64,000 bases of DNA from Methanobacteriota archaeon (GTDB lineage Archaea > Halobacteriota > Methanomicrobia > Methanomicrobiales > Methanospirillaceae), in assembly GCA_029547145.1 (NCBI GenBank), contig JAKPPV010000024.1, positions 124,001 through 188,000 of the forward strand, written 5' to 3'. Each line of letters starts with the position of its first letter. Position 1 is the stretch's first letter. Below, in pieces: positions 1 to 8,255 of the stretch. The translations under genes and the position numbers were made by a program. The notes beneath the pieces are model-generated. The model saw only the letters and a program-made list of their open reading frames with translations. It was not told the DNA's origin and made no database searches.

Positions 1-1
1 G

Positions 2-187
2 AGCGTACGCAACCACCTCAAGGCCTTTGATCTGGTGTGCTGCGCCCATATCCACGAACAGCGGGGCGTGACCGATCTCGACGGTGTCAGGATCGTGAAC
101 CCCGGAATGGCCTCCGACGGGAACTGTGCCCTGATACACTTCGGGGATGTGGCAAAAGAGATCACCGTCGAACTGATCACCGTCTGA
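2..187 (+). CDS. Metallophosphoesterase, C-terminal fragment
   Basis: This is the last 61 residues of a protein that begins before the window. It reads CAHIHEQRG near the start and VNPGMASDGNCALI further on. A late histidine-rich metal-ligand motif of the G/A-H-x-H type followed by a V-N-P-G strand is characteristic of calcineurin-like (YfcE/MJ0912-type) phosphoesterases, which use two metal ions to cleave phosphodiesters or phosphomonoesters in the cytoplasm. The metal ligands of the N-terminal half lie outside the window, so substrate class cannot be judged. It ends at a TGA and is followed by a convergent gene. Confidence 0.7.
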   Translation, partial: SVRNHLKAFDLVCCAHIHEQRGVTDLDGVRIVNPGMASDGNCALIHFGDVAKEITVELITV

Positions 188-342
188 ACCAGTCAGTCAG
201 ATCAGTTCCGCTCCTTTTTTCGGTCTGCGCTCACCGGTGGACCCGTTTCATCCCCGACTTCTAAAAGACCGTGAACGTGTCTGAGATCCCTGTGGTGCAG
301 GCGGAGGGTCTCATGCGACAGGTTCGGGACAGGGGGCGTCGA

Positions 343-885
343 TCAGAACGGGGCGTGCCTGTTCTGTGCCATGACCAGTTCCATGTAGGACGTGGTGATC
401 GGTTCTCCCGTGATCCCGAGCGAACGGGCAAGGGCATGGATACGGTCCTCGGTGCCGGTATCGTCCCGCTCCCCGAGCATCTCGACTTCAGCGAACGTGC
501 CAAGCCCCTCGACCTCGTCGAGGGCGATCGATGCCTCCCCGAGGGACCAGAGCTCCCGGTGCTTGATCACTTCGGCGGTCAGCCGAAAACCGAGCCTCTG
601 CAGGATCTCCTCGAAGGTGGTCCCGTCCTCGATCACGAGGTTCAGTTCCTCCCGTGCCTTGAGCCGCGTGCCGGTCATCTTCGCCCCCTTGTAGGTGATC
701 ACCGTCTCGGTGCCGGCCCTTCGCACCCGCAGGGCCTCGTCGGTGACGCCGAAGTCCCTGCAGGGGTGGTTGTAGTACCGGTCGTGCTCCCGGCGGGAAC
801 CGTCGAGGCGTGCCTGGCGTGCCACGAGGGCATCGCGGATCGGCGAGAGGGTATCGACGCGTGCCTTCAGTTCGAATTCAATCAT
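343..885 (-). CDS. CYTH-domain protein, class IV adenylate cyclase (CyaB) type
   Basis: The 180-residue protein opens with MIEFELKARV, the E-x-E-x-K/R signature of CYTH (CyaB/thiamine triphosphatase) enzymes, and has alternating charged residues on later strands (ALRVRR, VITYKG, EVEML), as expected for the eight-stranded tunnel that binds a triphosphate and divalent metals. Length fits the CyaB subfamily. In archaea the members are called class IV adenylate cyclases, but the true activity could be triphosphatase or cyclase; the sequence alone does not decide. It is divergent from the FKBP gene, with a short AT-rich promoter region between them and a TATA-like TATATTAAAA on its strand around 927-936. 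Confidence 0.8.
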   Translation of the reverse strand: MIEFELKARVDTLSPIRDALVARQARLDGSRREHDRYYNHPCRDFGVTDEALRVRRAGTETVITYKGAKMTGTRLKAREELNLVIEDGTTFEEILQRLGFRLTAEVIKHRELWSLGEASIALDEVEGLGTFAEVEMLGERDDTGTEDRIHALARSLGITGEPITTSYMELVMAQNRHAPF

Positions 886-949
886 GCTGTTCTCCCATCG
901 GTCTCCTTTATCTATATTCGTCGCGTTTTAATATAGTCAAGGTGAGCAG

Positions 950-1627
950 ATGGCCATCGCTGAGGGAGATTACATCAGGCTGAACTATACGGGGATGGTG
1001 AACGGTGTCGTATTCGATACCACCAGCGCCGAGACCGCCCGCGAGGCCGGTATCGAGAACTCATCCGCGAACTATGGCCCGATCCTCGTCCGGGTCGGCA
1101 GCGGTCACGTGATCCCGGGGCTCGACGAGGCCCTCGTCGGCCGAGAACCCGGCGAGGAGGCAGAGGTCGATGTCCCGCCCGAGAAGGGTTTCGGCGAGTA
1201 CCGGCGTGACCTCGTCGAGGGAATCCCCTTGAAGAAGTTCGGCGAGAAGGTCCAGATCGGGTCCCGTGTCAGGAACGAGAATAGGGAGGGTGTGGTCCGG
1301 GACATCATCGGCAACCGGGCGATCGTCGACTTCAACGACAGGCTCGCCGGAGAGACCCTCCACTACCGTTTCACCGTCGTCGAAGTCGTCGAAGATGGGA
1401 TCGAGCGCGCCAGGGGCCTGGTCCGTCTCTACTCGGGGTACGACCTGACATCTGCATTCGAGTCGGGAATCCTGACCTTCGATCTCACCCCCGGGATCAA
1501 TTATGACCGCCGGTGGATCCTCTGGAAGCCCACGATCGTGCGCGATGTCTTCGAAGCGGCGCCCGATGTACTGGAAATCCGGTTCCTCGAGACCTACAAG
1601 AGACCCGAGCCTGCCAAAGAGGAGTAA
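950..1627 (+). CDS. FKBP-type peptidyl-prolyl cis-trans isomerase (archaeal long type)
   Basis: Residues 1-150 form an FKBP domain with an inserted flap: it starts with GDYIRLNYTGMVNGVVFDTT, continues with RVGSGHVIPGLDEALVGREPGEE and ends with HYRFTVVEVVE. About 70 extra C-terminal residues match the long archaeal FKBP26-like proteins, which act as cytoplasmic prolyl isomerases and holdase chaperones. The ATG at 950 follows an AGGTGAG ribosome binding site. The neighbours give no pathway link. Family assignment is firm; the client proteins are unknown. Confidence 0.93.
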   Translation: MAIAEGDYIRLNYTGMVNGVVFDTTSAETAREAGIENSSANYGPILVRVGSGHVIPGLDEALVGREPGEEAEVDVPPEKGFGEYRRDLVEGIPLKKFGEKVQIGSRVRNENREGVVRDIIGNRAIVDFNDRLAGETLHYRFTVVEVVEDGIERARGLVRLYSGYDLTSAFESGILTFDLTPGINYDRRWILWKPTIVRDVFEAAPDVLEIRFLETYKRPEPAKEE

Positions 1628-2011
1628 GCGGGCACCGCTCGCGGCAATGTCGGTCGGCAGGTCCGGACCCTCCGCCGGGCCGCTGTCGACCCGGTCTTCC
1701 GGATGCACTGGTCGAACGAACACCGCAGGGATGGTCTTCATGGCGCGGCGCCCCCCGGTTTTATATCTCGTCCCTCCGTTCACTTGTCGGAAGGCGGTGG
1801 GGACGAGTCGATCATGTTCCCCTGATGCACGTGGTCCCGCGGGGGAACCACGGGATCGGTGAGGGGCATGGTCTCACCCCCCTGCTCCAAAGAGGCTCCC
1901 TCTTCCCCCGGGAATGGGTGTACATGGCGTGATGGTCCTCCCGTTCATGGGAAAGGAGGGGGAAGGGATAATTCAGGTCACGCCAGAGAGTGAAGGACAG
2001 GAGACAGGGAC
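1628..2011. other. Gene-free stretch with TATA box and several hairpins
   Basis: No convincing gene lies here. A clear TATA-like TTTATATC at 1760-1767 is followed by a chain of short inverted repeats: CGTGGT/ACCACG around 1830-1852, GGTGAG/CTCACC at 1858-1876 and AAGAGG/CCTCTT around 1889-1904. Then comes the start of the GTPase gene. It may be a long structured leader of that gene or a small RNA; see findings. Confidence 0.4.
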
Positions 2012-3025
2012 GTGGAGGACGAGACGACGGCACCGGGAGACCCGCCTGTCGGGATGAACCGATTCCAGTTTGAGCGGACGCCGACCATCCCGACTGCGGA
2101 CGAGATACTGGATGTCTCGTTCCGGCGGGCCGCGAAGAAACGAAGGGAGAAGCGAAACAAGGACCGCGCGAATGAAGAGTTCGTCCGCGCCGTCACTGCC
2201 TCCGTCCACGACCGTCTGGTCTCGATCCTCCAGCGATTTCCGGACCTGGATTCGCTCCCCCCCTTTTACCAGCACATGGTCGAGATCCTCTATGGGATCG
2301 ACCGGATGAAGAAGGCCCTCGGAGCGATCGGCTGGGCCGCCTGGCACGTCCGCGAGAAGGGGTACTCGATCGCCTCGACGATGCGGCGGGCCGACGACGT
2401 GGCCGACGAGCGGAGGAGGGCGGTTGCCAGGATCGCCTCGATCGTCCACCAGATCGACCCCGAACTCCGGTTCCTGAACGACGCCCGGAACGTGCTGCGG
2501 AAACTGCCCCACGTCTCGGACGAGTTCACCATCGTCGTTGCCGGGTACCCGAACGTCGGCAAGTCATCGTTCATCCGCGCGGTCTCATCCGCCGCTCCGG
2601 AGGTGGCGGCATACCCGTTCACGACGAAGGGCGTGATCATCGGGCACCGAATGACCCCGGAGGGGCGTATCCAGCTGGTTGATACACCAGGAATCCTCGA
2701 CCGTCCTGCCGAAGAGCGGAACCCGATCGAACGACAGGCACTCGCAGCGCTGATGGATATCGCCGACGTCTGCCTCTTCATCATCGATCCGAGCGAACAC
2801 TGCGGTTTCTCGCTCGAGGAGCAGCGCCGGCTGCTCGACGAGATCAGGTCACTGGTGACGGTGCCGGTCATCGTCACCTGCAGCAAGGCGGACATCGTCC
2901 GGAGGTGCGAGGGGCTCGCGATGTCGACGGCGACCGGAGAGGGCGTGAATGCCGTCCTGGAGGCACTCCTTGCCCACCGCTCCGAGACGGGTCAGTGCGG
3001 GATCCCGAGCGACTCCATGCAGTAG
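2012..3025 (+). CDS. Nog1/Obg-family GTPase
   Basis: This 337-residue protein has a helical N-terminal region of about 150 residues rich in RRAAKKRREKR and then a G domain: G1 GYPNVGKSS near residue 175, the switch threonine in PFTTKG, G3 DTPGIL and a G4-like CSKAD where NKxD is usual. The N-terminal layout and the VAGYPNVGKSSFI motif match archaeal Nog1-type GTPases, which in eukaryotes mature the large ribosomal subunit; a ribosome assembly role here is inference from the family. The start at ATG 2012 follows GGGACGTGGAGG. Its last 34 bases overlap the convergent gene at 2992-4182. Confidence 0.85.
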   Translation: MEDETTAPGDPPVGMNRFQFERTPTIPTADEILDVSFRRAAKKRREKRNKDRANEEFVRAVTASVHDRLVSILQRFPDLDSLPPFYQHMVEILYGIDRMKKALGAIGWAAWHVREKGYSIASTMRRADDVADERRRAVARIASIVHQIDPELRFLNDARNVLRKLPHVSDEFTIVVAGYPNVGKSSFIRAVSSAAPEVAAYPFTTKGVIIGHRMTPEGRIQLVDTPGILDRPAEERNPIERQALAALMDIADVCLFIIDPSEHCGFSLEEQRRLLDEIRSLVTVPVIVTCSKADIVRRCEGLAMSTATGEGVNAVLEALLAHRSETGQCGIPSDSMQ

Positions 3026-4182
3026 TAGTCGACCATGTTGACGAGGGCCTTCTTCGCCCGTTTGGCCCTGTTCTTGTCTTCGGAGGAGAGATCGCGGGCG
3101 ATATACTCCATCGCCGTCTCCATCGAGAGGAGCTCGGGGTGGTTGTACCGGAGATCGCGCATGATCCCGACCGCTTCTCCGGGTCGTTCCGAGAAGAGCG
3201 CAAAGACGTAGTCGAGGATCGTGATGAGGTGGGCCGGCATCCCGTTCGCCACCGCGAGACGTCGGAAACTGAAGTAGGTGATCCTCCGGGTGGTCAGCAG
3301 CGAGAGCTTGAGCCCGTAATAGATCGGTTCGAGCGCACCGGGAGACTGCTGCATCATCTGCTTGAGAACCCCCGCCGCGCCGGCCCCATCCCTCTGTTCG
3401 AGTTTCAGGGCGTACAGCTCCCGCAGGAAGGTCATGTCGTCGAAGAACCGTTCGATCCCGATGTTCAACAGCTGCTCCCGGCGGACGAGGTCTCCGGACT
3501 CGCGGGCCCGCTGGAGTCCGATTCTGAGGAAGTATTTTTCGCTGGGGAACCATTCGAGCGAGGCGAAGATCATCGTCCAGAACGGTCGGACCAGGAACCC
3601 GAGTTCCATCAGTTCGTGGTGGTGCAGACTTCGCAGACGCGCCTCTCTCTGGGCAAGGCCGATCATCACCTCGCGTGCCTCGAGCTCCCGGATATCCGAG
3701 ATCCCGCTTCCCTGTGAACCGGTCTTCTCGCTCCGTTCAAGTCCGAGCCGGTAGTAACAGTAGGCAAGGGCGATCCCGAGTCCTGCGTCCTTTTCCACAT
3801 GCGCACGAAGGTACTCCGCGGCGTGATACCAGTCTTCCTGTTTGAAGAGTGTCAGGCCGATGACCAGATCCGTGGTACGTCCGCTCTCCTTTCCCCGCTT
3901 GGTCCGAAGCGCGTTCGTCTTGATGCGTTCGATCGTGTCGTGCGTCAGGGGTCTGTCCGGATCGTCGAGCAGCTTGAAGGTGATCGCGTCGATAAACTCA
4001 TCGAAGTGCGAGTCGGAGAGGTTGGGAAAGGAGTTCTCGAGTGCAGTGATGACGTGACCGAAGAATACCGGCAGGTTCTCCTCCACCTTGGACCGATGCT
4101 TGGAGATATACCCGACGAAGTCCTTGCGGAGCAGGTCGAGGCGTTCGTACTCGATCGCGTCCGAGAGTTGTTCGCCGCGCAT
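2992..4182 (-). CDS. Conserved helical protein of unknown function
   Basis: I do not recognise this 396-residue protein. It is soluble and almost wholly helical. Residues 1-110 are charged (ERLDLLRKDFVGYISKHRSK; FDEFIDAITFKLLDD); residues 110-300 show a repeating helix pattern with WYHAAEYLRAHVEKD and ALAYCYYRLGLER, which looks like degenerate TPR or Sel1-type repeats; the tail ends VDYYCMESLGIPH. No catalytic motif stands out. A TATA-like TTTTTATC on its strand at 4208-4215 is about 29 bases before the ATG, so the mRNA is probably leaderless. It overlaps the GTPase gene tail to tail. Confidence 0.75.
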   Translation of the reverse strand: MRGEQLSDAIEYERLDLLRKDFVGYISKHRSKVEENLPVFFGHVITALENSFPNLSDSHFDEFIDAITFKLLDDPDRPLTHDTIERIKTNALRTKRGKESGRTTDLVIGLTLFKQEDWYHAAEYLRAHVEKDAGLGIALAYCYYRLGLERSEKTGSQGSGISDIRELEAREVMIGLAQREARLRSLHHHELMELGFLVRPFWTMIFASLEWFPSEKYFLRIGLQRARESGDLVRREQLLNIGIERFFDDMTFLRELYALKLEQRDGAGAAGVLKQMMQQSPGALEPIYYGLKLSLLTTRRITYFSFRRLAVANGMPAHLITILDYVFALFSERPGEAVGIMRDLRYNHPELLSMETAMEYIARDLSSEDKNRAKRAKKALVNMVDYYCMESLGIPH

Positions 4183-4572
4183 GGCCGTACCATTCGTGGA
4201 ATGGCACGATAAAAATAATTTATCATTTTCTGTCCCCCGATCCTTCGAGGTCCCGTATTATCCGGCTCATTACCGTCTGTGAGCCCGGATCGGTCATGCA
4301 ATGGCAGGATACGGATCGTTCGGATGACGATCGGGACCGACCACTGACGGCAGAGACATGCCTCAAACCGTTCGATCACCGGGATCGACCGATATGCCGG
4401 GCACGGAATCTCTCTCGCGCGCCGGGTGCCGGGAGCATGATGGGATGCATCCTGTTCGGGGGAGAAGAGAGATCCGGGGCATCGGGGTTCCTGGCGGATC
4501 TCCGTTCACATCGGTGTGCGTGCTGCCGGAGGTGGATACCATGGTGGGTGGGATGGAGACGTGGCGAACGAT
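4183..4572. other. Intergenic region with leftward promoter and a small inverted repeat
   Basis: No gene is supported. Next to the leftward gene there is an A+T-rich core promoter (about 4208-4226) and, between it and the start codon, a perfect 6-bp inverted repeat CCATTC-GTG-GAATGG at 4190-4204, which could be an operator. The remainder to 4572 is GC-rich with no recognisable RNA or repeat. Confidence 0.4.
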
Positions 4573-5784
4573 TCAGACGGATCCCGTTACGTTCTCCTGC
4601 ATCGACTCATTCGTCCGTTCCCGACCCCGGATGCCGTCGATGATCTCCAGGATGTAATCGCGCCCGTCGAGGGTCAACCGTCTCGAATGATGCCTTCCTG
4701 GGAGAACGCCCCCGTCCCCCTTCCGCGGGTAAAGGTGCCCGTTCTCCCGGGTCAGGTCCTGCCCTCCGATCGGGCAGGTGCCATGCACTTCCTGGCAGAT
4801 GAACTCGTCGCAGCGCCCGCCCAGGATCCGCTCCACCGGCAGACCGACCATGTCTGCCGCTGCCGGGTTGATGTCAACGATCCGGTGGGTGGACGGGTCG
4901 ATGACCACGATCCCGATCGGGATCGAAAGAAAGATCCGCTCGAGGAACTCCCTTGTGCGGGTGAGGGTCGCCTCCTGCCGGGGTGTATCGGAGATGTCAC
5001 GTATCAGCTCGATCGCACCGACGGGCTCTCCCTGCTGGTTGGAGAGGGGCCCGACCTTGATGAGCGCCCTGATCGTTCGTCCTCCGGCGAGTGTCAGCTC
5101 CTTCACGGCGGTGATCGTGCTGCCGTGGCGGTCGACCCTCTCGTACCGAACGGTGTCCGTCAGCTCCGGTGCGTTCACGAGGTCGACCAGAAGCGGTTGC
5201 CGTGTCCCATGGATAGGGATCGCGTATTCGTGGTCCCCCTTTCCCAGGATCATGGACGCAGGGACACCGGTCAACTCTGTCATTGCCCGGTTCCAGGCGA
5301 TGACGGACCCGGTCCTGTCGATCGCGAACATGGGATCGGGCAGAAAGTCGATGATGTCCTTCAGGCGCTGTTCCGAGTCACGCAGTCGCCGCTCCGTCTC
5401 TCTCCTGCTCACCGCCTGCCGTATCTTGTGGGCGAGCTCGGCGAACTGCACCTCCGGTCTCCCACCCTTCTGGACGTAGAAATCGACGCCGTGATTGATC
5501 GCATCGATCACGACCTCTTCCCGACCCCTGCCGGTGAAGAGGATAAACGGGACCGAACCATATCGCTGCCTGACAGTCTTGAGGAACGTGATCCCGTCCA
5601 TCAACGGCATCTGGTAATCCGACACAACCACGTCCATCGTCCGGATGTCGTCTCCGGATAGTGCGTCTTCCGGAGAGGTGGCAACGGAGACCACCAGGTC
5701 GCTGGACCGTTCGAGGAAGACCCTGGCGATCTGAAGGAGACCCGGTTCGTCATCCACGTACAGGACGCGGATCCTGCCGGTCAT
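4573..5784 (-). CDS. Response-regulator receiver protein with two PAS domains, no kinase domain
   Basis: Residues 5-120 are a CheY-like receiver with acidic pocket D11-D12, phosphoacceptor D56 in VVVSDYQMPLMDG, the conserved T in LFTGRG and K in YVQKGG. A PAS domain follows at about 140-260 (DIIDFLPDPMFAIDRTGSVI) and another at about 275-370 (IFLSIPIGIVVIDPSTHRIVDINPAA). The second contains CDEFICQEVHGTCPIGG with cysteines spaced as in PAS domains seen in methanogen sensors. There is no HisKA or ATPase module, so it should receive a phosphate and a small-molecule or redox input and pass the signal to a partner by contact. Monocistronic; its partner kinase is not adjacent. Confidence 0.88.
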   Translation of the reverse strand: MTGRIRVLYVDDEPGLLQIARVFLERSSDLVVSVATSPEDALSGDDIRTMDVVVSDYQMPLMDGITFLKTVRQRYGSVPFILFTGRGREEVVIDAINHGVDFYVQKGGRPEVQFAELAHKIRQAVSRRETERRLRDSEQRLKDIIDFLPDPMFAIDRTGSVIAWNRAMTELTGVPASMILGKGDHEYAIPIHGTRQPLLVDLVNAPELTDTVRYERVDRHGSTITAVKELTLAGGRTIRALIKVGPLSNQQGEPVGAIELIRDISDTPRQEATLTRTREFLERIFLSIPIGIVVIDPSTHRIVDINPAAADMVGLPVERILGGRCDEFICQEVHGTCPIGGQDLTRENGHLYPRKGDGGVLPGRHHSRRLTLDGRDYILEIIDGIRGRERTNESMQENVTGSV

Positions 5785-6033
5785 CCATCATTATTCTATT
5801 ACTTCAGGCATATCTTTTCCCATTCTTTGATGGTGCAGTCCGCGGAGAAGGGATGACGGTGGGACCGGCCCCACAACAGGAGTTCTATCGATCCGGGTCT
5901 CCGGCGGTGACCCGGAGGGATGCAGGGAATATGTTCGGTATTCTGACGGCGAACGAACGAGGAACTGCCCGGAGGCAGGAACGCTTGCCGCGCACCTCCT
6001 TGGGCGGAGGAATGGGTTCGGAACCGTGTCGAA

Positions 6034-7827
6034 CTACCGGGATGCACCCTTCGGGATCTCGTTGTCGCTGCCGTAGTAGTAGTACTCGCCTGAGGCCTTC
6101 TGTTCGCGATCAAGGTACGAACCGGGCTTGTTGATGCGGGGTCGACCGGTCGGATCGCGGCGGAAGGTGATCCCCAGGTTGCCGAGGAACCGGTTCATCC
6201 CCTCTCGCATCATGAACGGGCCGACGGCCGTACCCTGTATCCCCGGTGCGCCCTCGAAGACCAGGATCCGTTCGCTCGCCATGTCGACCAGGTATATATC
6301 GTGGTCGATCACCATGATCCCCGCCTCGCGACCCTCCGCATGACGCCGGATCAGGCGCGTCACCCGTACACGCTGCTCGACATCAAGGTGCGCGGAGGGC
6401 TCGTCCAGTATGTAGAGATCGGCGTCGCGGGCGAGGCAGGCGGCGATCGCGACCCGTTGCAGTTCGCCACCGGAGAGGGTGTCGACCGACGACTGGAGGA
6501 GGGGACCCAGGGCAAGGGGCTCGATTACCTCGTGCTGGAACTGCGAAGAGTCGAAGCGGTTCGTCGCGCTGCGGAGTAAGTATTCGACGGAGACCGACGT
6601 GTCCGCCTTGATGTACTGGGGCTTGTACGAGATCCGGACCGGGCTCCGGATCGGCCCGCCGTCCGGCGTCTCCACGCCTGCCAGCAGGCGGGCGAAGGTG
6701 GACTTCCCGATGCCGTTCGCCCCGAGCACTCCGAGTACCTCTCCCCGCCGGACATCTCCCCCGAGGACGTCGAGACGGAAGGCAGGGTAGGTACGCGTCA
6801 TCCTCGGGAACGAGAAGAGGGTCTCGCGTTCTCCTTCCTTGGTGTGCGCCCTCCGGTCGAAGACGACCGAGTGGTCCCTGAACCGGATGTTCTCCTCGTT
6901 CAGGTACCCCTCGAGGTACTGGTTGATCCCGACCCGGACACCCTTTGGTCGCGTTACGACGCCGAAGACCCCGGGTTTCCCGTATCCGACATGGACGGTG
7001 TCAGCGAGCATGTCCAGGATCGCCAGGTCGTGCTCGACGATCACGATCGGCCTGGAGGCGGAGAGTTCGCGCACCATCCCGGCGACGACCATCCGCTGGT
7101 ACACATCGAGGAACGGGGTGCACTCGTCCAGGAAGTAGAAGTCGGCGTCACGGGCGAGGCAGGCGGCGATCGCGACCCGCTGCAGCTCGCCACCCGAAAG
7201 GGTCTTGATACTCCTGTCGGCGATCGCATCCAGCCCGAGTGCCTCCAGGTATCCTGCAAGCGCCCCCCTCTCGTCCGTGGACTTCAGGAGTTCGATGACC
7301 GTCCCCGAGAAGACGTTCGGGATCCGGTCGATGTACTGGGGCTTGACCGCGACCCTCATCCGGCCGTTCGACACCCGGGAGAGATAGTCGAAGAGCTCGG
7401 TGCCGGCGAACCCCTTCAGCACCTCGCTCCAGTCGACATCGTGGTCGAAGATGCCGAGGTTTGGCCGGAGCGTCCCAGTGAGGATCTTGACGGAGGTTGA
7501 CTTCCCGATCCCGTTCGGCCCGAGCAACCCGGTCACCTTCCCCTCCACCGGAACCGGAAGCCCGTAGAGCACGAAGCCGTTCGGGCCGTACCGGTGCGTC
7601 GGTTCGTCGAGCTCCTCGGGGAGGCTCACGATGTCGATCGCGTCGAAAGGGCACTTCTTGACGCAGATCCCGCATCCGACGCAGAGTTCCTCGGAGATCT
7701 GGGCCTTTTCATCCTCTCCGATGATCACGGTCTCGTCCCCTGTCCGAACCCTGGGGCAGTATGCGATGCACTCGGTCCCGCATTTCCGCGAGTGGCACCG
7801 CTCGCGGTGAACGACAGCGATTCTCAT
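6034..7827 (-). CDS. ABCE1/RLI ribosome recycling ATPase
   Basis: This 597-residue ATPase splits post-termination and rescued ribosomes into subunits together with aRF1 or pelota. It has the diagnostic N-terminal two-cluster ferredoxin region (CHSRKCGTECIAYCP, then CVGCGICVKKCPFDAI), NBD1 with Walker A GPNGIGKST and signature LSGGELQRVAIAACLAR, and NBD2 with GANGIGKST and LSGGELQRVAIAACLAR followed by LDEPSAHLD. In NBD1 the Walker B/D-loop reads FLDECTPFLD rather than the common FDEPSSYLD. It starts six bases after the EMC6-like gene, so the two should be co-transcribed. Length is normal for the family. Confidence 0.96.
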   Translation of the reverse strand: MRIAVVHRERCHSRKCGTECIAYCPRVRTGDETVIIGEDEKAQISEELCVGCGICVKKCPFDAIDIVSLPEELDEPTHRYGPNGFVLYGLPVPVEGKVTGLLGPNGIGKSTSVKILTGTLRPNLGIFDHDVDWSEVLKGFAGTELFDYLSRVSNGRMRVAVKPQYIDRIPNVFSGTVIELLKSTDERGALAGYLEALGLDAIADRSIKTLSGGELQRVAIAACLARDADFYFLDECTPFLDVYQRMVVAGMVRELSASRPIVIVEHDLAILDMLADTVHVGYGKPGVFGVVTRPKGVRVGINQYLEGYLNEENIRFRDHSVVFDRRAHTKEGERETLFSFPRMTRTYPAFRLDVLGGDVRRGEVLGVLGANGIGKSTFARLLAGVETPDGGPIRSPVRISYKPQYIKADTSVSVEYLLRSATNRFDSSQFQHEVIEPLALGPLLQSSVDTLSGGELQRVAIAACLARDADLYILDEPSAHLDVEQRVRVTRLIRRHAEGREAGIMVIDHDIYLVDMASERILVFEGAPGIQGTAVGPFMMREGMNRFLGNLGITFRRDPTGRPRINKPGSYLDREQKASGEYYYYGSDNEIPKGASR

Positions 7828-7833
7828 GGTGTC

Positions 7834-8202
7834 CTACCGGAGGGAGGTCGTCAGGAGGATCGTCAGTGTGATGAACCAGAACGCGAAGGTCATGAACCCC
7901 TGGTAGAACCAGTCCTTCCCCCCGAGAGCGGGGGTGTCGAGCCGGAGCAGGATGAAGATATGGCGCTGGACCACGATCGCGGCGGCGAGCACCACCAGCC
8001 CCAGCAGGGCATTCGGCTGCACCCCTACGTCGTTCGGAGTCCCCCCGACGAAGAACGAGATCGCGCCTGCGGCCATTCCCAGAAAACACGCCGAGAGTGT
8101 CCTTGCGATGCGGAGCAGGTGACCTCGCTGTTTCTCCGAGCGGACCAGTTCCGCCCTGGCGCTGGTTCCTGTTCCCGGCAGATCGGTTTCGGTTTCGCTC
8201 AT
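7834..8202 (-). CDS. EMC6-like small membrane protein
   Basis: The 122-residue protein has a polar N-terminus and three hydrophobic segments (about residues 35-55, 65-87 and 100-120). The conserved run VQPNALLGLVVLAAAIVVQR and the following KDWFYQGFMTFAFWFITLTI match the archaeal EMC6-like family, whose eukaryotic relative is a subunit of the ER membrane protein complex for membrane protein insertion. Function in archaea is inferred from that relationship. It is the first gene of a two-gene operon with ABCE1 and is divergent from RqcH, which links it by position to translation. Confidence 0.72.
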   Translation of the reverse strand: MSETETDLPGTGTSARAELVRSEKQRGHLLRIARTLSACFLGMAAGAISFFVGGTPNDVGVQPNALLGLVVLAAAIVVQRHIFILLRLDTPALGGKDWFYQGFMTFAFWFITLTILLTTSLR

Positions 8203-8255
8203 GACACCAGTGAACCTATTTTTTAGGCGTCAGGCCATATCTATCTTGGTATTTA
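8203..8255. promoter_or_regulatory. Divergent promoter region between EMC6-like/ABCE1 and RqcH/pelota operons
   Basis: Only 53 bases separate the two start codons. The AT-rich core CTATTTTTTAGG (8215-8226) is nearly symmetrical and could serve as the rightward TATA element, lying about 35 bases before the RqcH ATG; on the opposite strand it lies about 20 bases before the EMC6-like ATG. Neither start has a strong ribosome binding site, which suits short or leaderless mRNAs. Coordinated control of the two operons is inference. Confidence 0.5.
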
